In this document: in pieces, positions 42,779-52,271 of the stretch
Layout of the letters: each line of letters opens with the position of its first letter
Numbering within the stretch: the stretch's first letter is position 1
From: Fomes fomentarius
Taxonomy: Eukaryota; Basidiomycota; Agaricomycetes; Polyporales; Polyporaceae
Length of the DNA stretch: 64,000 nucleotides
Direction: 5' to 3'
Assembly: GCA_022606135.1 (NCBI GenBank)
Contig: JABYQN010000001.1
Coordinates: 4,030,001 to 4,094,000, forward strand
Notes under the pieces: model-generated
Database searches by the model: none
What the model was told of the DNA's origin: nothing
What the model saw: the letters and a program-made list of their open reading frames with translations, nothing else
Translations under genes and position numbers: made by a program

Positions 42779-44838
42779 ATGCTCTCCGCCGGCACTGTCC
42801 TTCTTGCTCTCGTCGCCGCCTCTCTGGCTTCCCCCATCACCTACCAAGTACAACCGGATTTGCTCGATGGCTTCAAGGCCGTGGGCCCCGCCTCTCCCGA
42901 GACTACCATCTCTTTTACCATCGCTCTCCCTTCGTCCAACATGGACGGGTTACATGCAGCTCTGTTCGACGTCAGCGACCCCGCCAGTCCTCATTACGGC
43001 CACTGGCTCTCAAAGGAAGAGGTACATGCGTCAGACAGTGCATCTTACCTGTTGTATCCTCATCTTACACTCATGTCAGGTCGAGAAATTTGTCGCACCC
43101 AAGCCAGAGAGTACCAAGGCCGTCTTGGCCTGGCTCAAAAAGGCGAACATCGCGCCAGACAGGACCTCCCCCGCCGGAGACATGCTCCGCGTGTCCGTAC
43201 CTGTCAAACAGGCTAATGCTCTCTTCAATGCGAACTATACCGAATTCTTGAGCCACGAGACGTCGACCACTTTGGTCCGTACGCTCTCGTACTCGGTGCC
43301 TGCTGACATCGACAAGCACCTCTCCTTCATCTATCCCACCAATCAGTGTGTACTCCCTCATTTCCCATCAACTGCATCAGGGCTGTGATTCACTGACGCC
43401 CTGGTCACACAGATTCATACTGCCTGCTGTCAACAAACCTTCCATCCAGGTCATCCCGGACTCGACGGCCGCAACCCCGCCGCAGTCGTGCGCTTCTCAG
43501 ATCACTCCTCAATGTTTGCAGACTCTCTACAACATTCCCACCACTGCCGCCACATCTGCGGGGAATGCAATCTCTGTCGCGGGTTTCTTGCAAGAAATCG
43601 CCAATCTGACTGACTTGCAGGTATACCGCAAGCACTACTTAAAGTTCATTCTATTTGACTCGTGCCGTATTAGCAATTTGCTAGCGCTCTCGGGACCACT
43701 AATCGCAACCCCACGTTCAACATCGTGTCCATCGACGGAGGCATCACCACGGGGACCGGGACTATCGAAGCGGTGTGTCCCATAAACCCGAAAAACTAAC
43801 CAAAGTATTCAGTTTTGTTCGTCGTTCAGAGTCTTGACATTCAATACACAGCCGGACTCACAACCAACGTGTCCACAACTTTCCATTCCGTGGGCGATAG
43901 CTCGGTCCAGGGCTTCCTGGACTATGCCGCCTTCCTGGCTGGTCAAAATCCTTCACCCTCTGTCGTCACTGTCAGCTATGGATTCACAGAGCCTGGTTTC
44001 CAATCAAGCACAAGCTTGGCAAAGTTTGTACTATACTACTCTTGTTCTTTGGACCAGTGAGTCTGACCAATCCATATATAGCTCTTTCTGTAACGCATAT
44101 GCGGCACTCGGTGCACGTGGCACTACAGTTCTTTTCGCTTCAGGAGATGGCGGTGTGTCTGGCTCTCAGCCCACCTCGGCATGCAATGGCAAAGCGTTCA
44201 TTCCTACTTTCCCAAGCGGCTGCCCTATGTGAGCTGTCGAACTTCTTGACAGGAAGTCTAGTATCCCATCGCTGACTGTGCTTTTAGGCTCACCTCGGTG
44301 GGGGCAACCACAGGTTTCAGCCCTGAGACCGCAGCGAGCCTCTCCTCAGGCGGCTTCTCGAACATATTTGCGCGTCCCACCTATCAGGCCAGTGCAGTCC
44401 AAACGTACTTGAACGCCCTCGGCACCACGAACGCTGGCAAGTTCAATACTACTGGAAGGGGCTTCCCCGATGTCTCCACCCAAGGCCAGCACTACATCGT
44501 CAACGCCGGTCAAACGTTTTTCCTTGTAGATGGGACCAGCTGCTCCAGTCCTACGTTTGCGAGTGTCATAGCGTACGTGAACGACGCACGGATCAAAGCG
44601 GGCAAGGCGAAGCTTGGGTTCTTGAATCCTGTCCTATATGCGAACCCCGGTTTATTCAACGACGTCACTTCTGGAAGCAACCCTGGCTGCGGAACGGAAG
44701 GATTCCCTGCGGGCGCCGGATGGGACCCTGTACGTACGATCCATCAGTGTGGGCCGTTCTTTGACTGATTCGTCTTTCCACAATCAGGTCACGGGTTTGG
44801 GCACGCCTGACTTCAACAAGTTGTTAGCACTACCTTAA
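42779..44838 (+). CDS. Sedolisin family (S53) protease 2 (549 aa)
   Basis: Eight exons: 42779-43021, 43080-43345, 43413-43620, 43674-43772, 43830-44023, 44082-44228, 44288-44729, 44788-44838 (1650 nt, in phase). Signal peptide (MLSAGTVLLALVAASLA), propeptide (PSSNMDGLHAALFDVSDP), triad EASLD, oxyanion SGDGG and nucleophile in DGTSCSSP, where Cys follows the serine instead of the Ala of its sisters. The calcium-binding tail is [10 protein letters not shown] ... [13 protein letters not shown]. Shorter than sedolisin 1 mainly in the propeptide linker. Secreted acid protease, presumably acting with its neighbours on extracellular protein. ATG 42779 is the first in-frame ATG, immediately before the signal peptide. 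Confidence 0.94.
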
Positions 44839-45829
44839 AAGCTGAGATGGGGAGGTAGCATCTGTTATAGCGTAGAGAAAGCCAGCCATCGTCCTGATTG
44901 AAGCAGTATAGGAGCTCCGAGTCATAGAGTACACGGTGTATGAAGCGAACCAAACTGGTCAGCTGATTATAGCGGGATGGACGACGTGTATGTACCAGTA
45001 CTTTGTGCTTGTCTTTGAAATTTGAAGTCATCGTTCGTGCCAAGTATGTTCAAGTGATGAGAGTGACTGTAGATTTAGAGGTTTGACCTGGAAGCCGGCG
45101 AGTCTGACTTGGAGAATCATTAACATCCACCGTGGGAATAATCCCCGCTAGCCTGTGAGTTGAAGTCGCTTTGAGTAACCATCTTGCACCCTTGGCAGCG
45201 AGCACGGACCACATAACTTTGTCTTCTCTTTCGACCCATCCAGTGCTCGAACGATTTGTCTCAGCTTGACATGTAACTACTTGTGGCAAGATAGGGAAGG
45301 ACAGAGAAGGAACTCCTTGAGTCCGCCGCCAGGCATGCTCACGCTCCGCATCGTGTGAGGCTCCGGCCGCTAGCTAGCACTCTCGCTTTGGTATCTAAGG
45401 CAAGTTGTATACTACTACATTTATCTCTTCACTTTCATTGCTTGCGGCTAATACCCCCGCACAACACAGTTGAGATTGTTCAGTAAATGCCAGAGAGCTT
45501 CTTCGTACTGTCTCAGGGTGTGCACCGCTCGGTGCTAGGAGTGCCGAAGAAGAAAGCACCCGAGAAATAGTACGTTGACGTTTCTTTTCAGAGCAGGCGC
45601 GATTGCCCAGAGTTCTCCGGGCATACACGATTGTAATGAGTCGTTTAAAACGGCCCCTATCTTCGCCTTCAGCCACTGAATGCAGAGACATGTTCCCTCC
45701 GACGCGCATCCTGTGGAGGAGATCAAGCTTCTTCCGCAGTCCATTCCAGCCTTGAGAAATCGTAGAAGCCCTACGAAAGTTTCAAGTGTTGGCAGATGAT
45801 TTATGCGGCATGGCGTACCCACGGAAAAG
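44839..45829. other. Intergenic downstream of sedolisin 2
   Basis: No recognised gene. Minus-strand ORFs of up to 118 codons near 45400-45890 have no motif. Confidence 0.45.
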
Positions 45830-46620
45830 GGCACAGAAGATCTTCGGCTCTCATTGCAGCTTTTTGTGAGCTTCGACCTGAGCCGCAACACATTACCAAC
45901 ACTGCGTCGACGGCCATAGATGCGCGTCGCTGCGGCTCCGAGCGGCGCTAGACCGTACTAGGAGTAGATCTCCCTCACAGGCCGGACGCCGCCGACTCGA
46001 TCTCAACTACGACATGACTTCCCGGGCTCAGCTCATGTTCTCCCGAAGTCTTCGTTGATACGCTAGAACGTTCCCGGCGCACTTATAGGTTCATATTCAC
46101 CCGTAGTTCTAGAGGCCGTGAGTATATCTGCTTTCAAGTTCCATACCGTTTTGGTGACGGCCATACTTACAACTAAGGGTACCGTTCCCCGGCTCATTTC
46201 ATAGCGGGTTGTCCTGAGGTCATAGGGACGATCCACCTCTCCGGGTTACTTTCTCGGTCCCGGAAACCGTGCTAAGGACTGTCTCGGTTTGCGAATTTGG
46301 ACTTCACATCGAGTCTCATTTTATTGAACTATTCACTCGTTCTCTGCTTCGGTTCGAAGCATCTCTGGGAACGGTAAGTCACAGTAAACGTCATTGGGCC
46401 AAACTCACCTTCTCAATTTAGCTCTACTCAGAATGCCGCATCCTACCGATTCTTATAACCACCGCGCAGACAGTCTTTTTGGGACGCTGGGCGCCTCGAG
46501 GTTCGTCGAGGATAGGTATAAGAAGGTTGGGACATGCGCTGTCAGTCTCTAGGTCATTCAAGTTCGACATCCCCAATCCCAGAACTCCTAGCATTACCAG
46601 CTACCTCTACTTGCATAGCC
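45830..46620 (+). repeat. Duplicated upstream segment, copy B (5' of SSP2)
   Basis: Collinear, diverged match to 36950-37858. Together with the coding similarity this shows SSP1 and SSP2 arose by duplicating gene plus roughly 0.8-0.9 kb of upstream DNA. Confidence 0.6.
46517..46522 (+). promoter_or_regulatory. TATA box of SSP2
   Basis: TATAAGAAGG, 104 bp before ATG; same string and spacing as in SSP1. Confidence 0.6.
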
Positions 46621-47120
46621 ATGATCTCCAAGCTCGCCGTCATCTTCGCGCTTTTTACCCTCGCAGCGGCCAACCCGGTCCCGCAGATTATTCCTACTTC
46701 TATTCCTGCACTCCCGACCTCTCTCCCTATCACCCTTCCGACGTCCATCCTGACCTCTATCGAGGTCTCCCTCCCCCCTGCTATCCCCACTGGCCTCTTG
46801 AACGCGCCCGAGTAAGACGTGCTCTCCTCATTCCGCATCCTCATAGTCGACTAACCGTTGTCTTGTCTCTGCAACACCACCGGTCTTCTCTCCGTTCCCA
46901 TCGCCATCTCCAGCGTTTCAGTCCCCAGCGTTTCAGTCCCCAGTGTTTCAGTCCCTAGTGTTTCCCTCCCTGTCAGTGTTCCTTCGGTCTCCGTCCCTGC
47001 GGTGCCAACGGATATCACGTAAGACGCGACTTTGCTATCGCTTGCATAGTTGTCTAACCCTCACTTGGGTCCTGCAGCAGCATCATCGGCAGTCTCCCCA
47101 CTGCTGGCACCGGCCTCTGA
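46621..47120 (+). CDS. Small secreted repeat protein SSP2 (112 aa)
   Basis: Exons 46621-46811, 46914-47018, 47078-47120 (339 nt, in phase). Signal peptide MISKLAVIFALFTLAAA, then NPVPQIIPTSIPALPTSLP and related units, ending in PTGLLNAPD. Exon 2 encodes a VSVPS repeat, and the last exon reads SIIGSLPTAGTGL, parallel to SSP1. The expected acceptor of intron 1 at about 46867-46872 reads ctgcaa, not ctgcag. Using the next AG (46912-46913) keeps the frame and drops about 13 residues that still look coding (TTGLLSVPIAIS). No cysteine, no known domain. Without splicing the frame ends at a TAA overlapping the first donor (GAG-TAA). Confidence 0.65.
46911..46970 (+). repeat. 15-bp tandem repeat in SSP2
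   Basis: Four units of cag(c/t)gtttcagtccc, the last diverged, encoding VSVPS. Confidence 0.85.
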
Positions 47121-48061
47121 GACGGACGTCATGGTGTTGTGTTGTGCTCACGCAGGGTGACTCGGTTGGTATCTGAACAGTCGCCTCAGTCCGCTCGTAC
47201 TTATGGTTTCATACAGGTACCTTGTGAGTCGAATTGACTGAGTGGATCGAAAAAAGGAGCTTGTGATTCTGGTTATTTGTAGTGACATCGTTCTGAGCCG
47301 GTGTATGTAACAGTATATACCGAGGATTTCTACCAGTGATTACTCGAGATGACTGCATTATGGAAATACAACGTGACCTGTGAGGTCCGACGGATTCTTC
47401 TTTCACATCGTCGGAAATTCAGCTGGCATTGAATATGGTCGCAATCCAGGCGCGCGTGCTTCGGGATAAAAGTCACACAGCGCCATAGACAGACACTCAA
47501 AACGCTTGAAATCAGGCTACCCAAGCAGCATTTAACGAAACATCAAGATGTACGTTCAGTCATATCTCAATACCTGGGGCAGTCTCAGTAGTCGATCATC
47601 CAAGCTTCACCTGCTCATACCGACATGAATGGTACCAGTACCTCGACGACTAGTACTACTTCTCTGCCATCAGCGACAGATGGACAGTCTCAACGCGACC
47701 GCACCTATCACTTGGTCTCAAGTGCATCCGAAGTTCTAACCGACTACAGGAGCGTTCGATACCATCTGCGACGCAGCAACAGGACATCCTCGGTACTCCC
47801 TAAGCCTATTCCACATTCGCTTCGAATTCGTGAGCATCCTCAATCGAAGTACTGTCAACTCCCTGTTTACGAATCTCCCGGGAGTACCGCTGCAACTCCT
47901 TATCAAAGCCTGATTCTGCCTTTCATGTACAATGCTAGGATGCTGACAGCCTCACAGTTAGGTATAAAAGGGTTAAGCTGAAGAGCCGGAGATCAGGTCA
48001 TTCACATTCGAGCCCTCATCCCCTAAGGACAGACCTTCAGTCTCGCACCCGCTCTCAAGAG
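47121..48061. other. Intergenic between SSP2 and SSP3
   Basis: No gene recognised; the 118-codon ORF at 47625-47981 is Ser/Thr-rich without a motif and overlaps the SSP3 promoter. Confidence 0.4.
47963..47969 (+). promoter_or_regulatory. TATA box of SSP3
   Basis: TATAAAA, 99 bp before the start, the same position as in SSP1. Confidence 0.5.
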
Positions 48062-48329
48062 ATGCTCTTCAGGCTCCCTGCCGTCTTAATCTTTGTTGCC
48101 ATCGCAGTGGCCAATCCAGTCCCGGCGATTCACCCTACTGTGACCTCTCTCGCTATCTCCATCCCGCCGTCCCCCGACGCGACGTCTCCCAGGGTATCCC
48201 CTCCCCTCGCTGCTCCCACTGGTCTTCCCGAGTGAGTTTGCACACCCTCACATCTTCCTTATCACGATTTCTGAAGCTTCTCCCGTCTCTTGTAGACTCG
48301 GCGTGAGGGGTTACAACCCCCTCTTCTGA
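48062..48329 (+). CDS. Diverged SSP paralogue SSP3 (67 aa)
   Basis: Exon 48062-48231 encodes a signal peptide (MLFRLPAVLIFVAIAVA) and the family start ANPVPAI, then diverged Pro-Ser units (SLAISIPPSPDATSP) ending PTGLPE. A donor at GA|GTGAGT and an acceptor at 48295 give a short second exon (48296-48329) reading ELGVRGYNPLF-stop. It lacks the exon 2-3 repeats of its sisters, so it may be a shortened functional gene or a decaying copy. Start, signal peptide, TATA box and first donor are all preserved. Confidence 0.5.
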
Positions 48330-49579
48330 TACTCTGGATATCGGCTGTTACTACTATTGCGTAAGACAACGAATCTTCACTTGCAATTTACACATGTCTA
48401 ACTTGAGCCGGGGCCTCGGTACTGCCAGTGTAGCAGAATATCCGAGAGATTGCTGAGTCGCTATTGTGGCAGACTCTGTCTGCGTTGAATATATGGAGTG
48501 ACCTCGATCAGCGATTTGCCATTTATGTAACACGAAGAGTGTGCTTGGAATTTGGCATCTCTGCCCCCTAGATTTACGTTGGCCCTCTTTTACGCTCGTA
48601 CACGGCCTCTAGTGTGCACTTGTGTTCCCAAGTCCTCAACTTGTTTCCGTGTATCATCACGTATCAAGTGTGGGTTGTGCGTATTTTGGAATTAGTTTTG
48701 GCGCGCTTGACGCCGCATATATTTGCATAAGAAATTGAAGACGTCTGCTATCGGAGCTTAGGTCATCCGTGACTTGTGCGGCGCCGGTGTGGCACCTTGG
48801 CAAGCTCGAGCATAACATATGTCTTAGACGAGTCGTGTGTGTGGGTCAATCAAGTCTAGTACTGTTAGTGCGGCGTAAGGAGTCATGAGGATTTCCTTCA
48901 GATGAGATTACAACTTGGAACATAGGGACGAGGTCAAAGAAAGTCTTGTGCCTGAGTACCGTCTGTCGAAGTCTTATGTGACATCGTGGGAGAATTATCC
49001 GGCCGTTCAGTACGATTCCTCGGCAAAGTGCGTTCGGGGCGTCGGGTGAGAGTGGTATGGTATGGACGTTGACAGCAAACGGCCAACTTCAAGAATTGTG
49101 GCACACTGCTCGGTCCAAGTATCGCAAGAATGCCACAAATTTATCCGCCAGACGTAGATGATGACTCGTACCAAGAATTGGAAGAACCGGGGATGACCTC
49201 TCTCCGCCGAGGATGCCCACGCTTCAAGGTTCGTCTCCCACAGGCTGCTCGGGTTGCGCGATGCTCACGTTCTCTTCCGACTGGTCGCTGTTACAGGATT
49301 ATCTTCCTTTCGCCTGCGACTCACCATGTGCTAGCCTTCTTGTCGAAATAGGCACCCTTCACTCTCCGTCCAGCGTGTGCGACGTGCGTGGCGATATACG
49401 CATGCTCCGCCGCTCTGCTGGTCGCTGCATCCTATCTGACGTTGCCGCCGTCTCCTGGTAAAGCAGCCACTGCTACAAATCACGTCGTCGGCAGACGCTC
49501 CGCTCGAAACGTGTAGCTGCGCAACTCTCGATGGACTCGCCCCGCTCTCCCTTTGACCTTCTATGCCATTGAAGTCCGG
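48330..49579. other. Intergenic between SSP3 and sedolisin 3
   Basis: No gene recognised. A six-codon upstream ORF (49563-49583, ATG to TGA) overlaps the start codon of sedolisin 3. Confidence 0.45.
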
Positions 49580-51857
49580 ATGATACCAGTCGTCCTCTTC
49601 TTGCTCTGTATTGTCGCTCCATCCTGGGCTGCTCCGGGCCACGCTGGTCAACATGAACAGGTCAACACTGTCCTCGGAGGTTTCCTTCCTATCCGTCCTG
49701 CTCTTCCAGGTTCACCCGTGAAGCTCTTGTTCGCACTTCCGCCTTCAAATATGGAAGGGTTGCATGCGGCTCTACAGGAGATCAGCGATCCTCGCAGCTC
49801 TAACTATGGACAGTACCTCTCGAAGAACCAAGTGCGCATTCCATTCATTACTCACTCACCCCGTTCGCCGCTTACCCTCCTAGGTCGAGGCATTTGTCGC
49901 ACCAAAAGCGGAGAGTGTCCGAATTGTACAGGACTGGCTAGCAAACAGCAATATCTCTGCAACGGTGGCCTCTCCCTCCGGAGACCTGCTGCGTGCCGAC
50001 ATACCAGTGGAACTTGCCAACACACTACTCAGCGCCAATTACACCCAATTCTTGCATACAGCGTCAGACACTCAGGCCATCCGTACACTCTCTTACACGA
50101 TACCTCCAACTGTACAGGAGCATCTTTCTTTCATATACCCCACCTCACAGTATGTGTTCAGTAAGTTTGCGCTTCTTCCCTCTGACGTGCTCTTGGCACC
50201 TCTATGGCTAGGTTTATACCACCTCCAACCAAGAAACAAGATACTTATCAACTTATCGAAACACCATATCAGTTCAAGGGAGCGCCAAAGCGACGGAGAC
50301 GAACTCAGACCTCCAACGAATGTGAACAGTATATCACTCCCGAATGTCTCCACGATCTGTATTCCATTCCCAAATTCCCTGCGACCGCACAAGGCAACGG
50401 TATCGCCGTTAGCGGTTTCTTGGATGAGATTGCGAGTATGCAGGATCTTCTAGTATGCGGATCTCTTCTTCTTTCACGTCTGTCAAGGCTCACGAATTTT
50501 CAGTCCTTCTCCGACACATTCCGCCCAGACATCAGCAACCCGACATTTTCAGTCGTATCTGTTGAGAACGGCCCAACCAGTGGCGGAGGTACTCCAGAGG
50601 CGGTACGCTTTCCGTAGTCTGCAACTATACCACCTCTCGGTTGACCAGACCGGTTTCCCTTGCAGAGTCTCGACATCGACTACACTGTAGGCCTCGCAAC
50701 GGACATCCCAGTGGAATTCGTCTCCGTCGGCAACTCCATGTACGATGGCCTCCTCGACCTCACGAACCACTTCCTCGCGCAAGAGAACCCACCGCTCGTC
50801 GTGACGACCAGCTACGGTGTCGACGAGAACGTCTTCACACAGTTTCCTGAGATGGCGCAGTGAGTCGTACCCTCGCCCTCACTCTCCATACTGCCTCCGC
50901 TCACACACACTACCAATCTCGCAGCATGATTTGCAACGCGTTCGCGCAGCTCGGCGCGCGCGGCACAAGTGTCATCTTCTCCTCGGGCGACGGCGGCGTC
51001 TCCGGGCACAAAGCCGAGTCAAGCACCTCCTGCGACGCTGGCCGGCCCTTCTCGCCCACCTTTCCAAGCACCTGTCCATAGTGAGTTCAATCCGACGTTA
51101 TCATCTCCATCTCCATCCACTCCTATCCGCTTCTTCGCTCACCTCCAACTTCCGAAATCCACAGCGTCACATCCGTCGGGGGCACACACAGCCTCGCGCC
51201 CGAGCTCGCCGCGCCCTTCTCCTCCGGCGGGTTCTCGAACCTCTTCCCCCAGCCCTCCTACCAGTCCACCGCCGTCTCCGCCTACCTCGCCTCGCCGCCC
51301 GCGCTCGGCGCCCTCCCCAGCTACGCGGGCCGCTACAACGCCTCGGGGCGCGGCTACCCGGACGTCTCCGCGCAGGCCATCCACTACGTCGTAGTCCGCA
51401 ACGGGCAGTTCTACGCCGTGAACGGCACGAGCGCCGCCAGCCCGACCTTCGCCAGTGTCGTCGCGTTGCTGAACAACCAGCGCCTCGCGGCGCGCATGCC
51501 GCCCCTGGGCTTCCTCAACCCGCTGCTCTATGCGAACGCCTTAACTGGAAACGGCTTCAACGATGTCACCGAGGGCAGCAATCCTGGCTGTGGCACGGAC
51601 GGGTTCCCTGCGGGTCCCGGCTGGGATCCGGTATGTCGCCGCCGTTGTGTTGTGGCCTGCTTCCATCTCGAGCGTTGACGGCTAGAATCTGACCCTCCTC
51701 TCATGTGTTGTTCAAACAGGTCACAGGGCTCGGTACACCTGCGTATAACAATTTAGTGCAAGTAGTGACGCCTGGAATATCATCCGCACTGGCGAACAGC
51801 GCGAGACGCAGGGTTGCACTTCCATCACTCTTCAATTGGCGCGGACTGCTGCTATGA
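49580..51857 (+). CDS. Sedolisin family (S53) protease 3 (603 aa)
   Basis: Eight exons: 49580-49831, 49884-50149, 50212-50452, 50504-50602, 50666-50859, 50925-51080, 51165-51630, 51720-51857 (1812 nt, in phase). Signal peptide MIPVVLFLLCIVAPSWA, propeptide ([17 protein letters not shown]), a basic RRRRT run in the maturation region, triad EASLD, oxyanion SGDGG, nucleophile NGTSAASP and calcium tail (TEGSNPGCG ... GWDPVTGLGTPAY). It differs from its sisters by a C-terminal extension of about 30 residues after TPAYNNLV. Exon 7 is much more GC-rich than the equivalent exon of the other two. Secreted acid serine-carboxyl peptidase; all catalytic residues are intact. Confidence 0.94.
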
Positions 51858-52271
51858 GGCTGTCGCACCAACATGTACTCATTCTCGTACTGCTTATCAG
51901 TATGAACGAGGTCTTTCTTGGACAAATTGATTTGCTTACGCACGACAGGAACCTGGTGGGCCTGACCATGCCAAATATGCTGAGAGTGCGCGTAGACTAC
52001 TATACTCAAGCACCTGTCATCCCAAGGCCGCAAATCTGACTCCGCTGAAGACAAACAGACGACGTCCAGGATATGTAAACTTCGATAGACTTGCAATTCT
52101 GTGTGTAATAACAAGTACAGGTATCTCAAGACCTGCAAAGCTTAGAGCAGCTGCTAAGAGCCGATAGCAAGAGAGCATGGTTGCTTCTATAGTGTAGTGC
52201 AGGTGTAGTGCGAGTGCGGTGTCCCATTCCAGACGAATCGCGGATCCGAATTTAAACTCACCCGAATCCGC
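51858..52271. other. Convergent intergenic region
   Basis: 3' sides of sedolisin 3 (+) and the mitochondrial-type gene (-). No coding signal. Confidence 0.5.
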
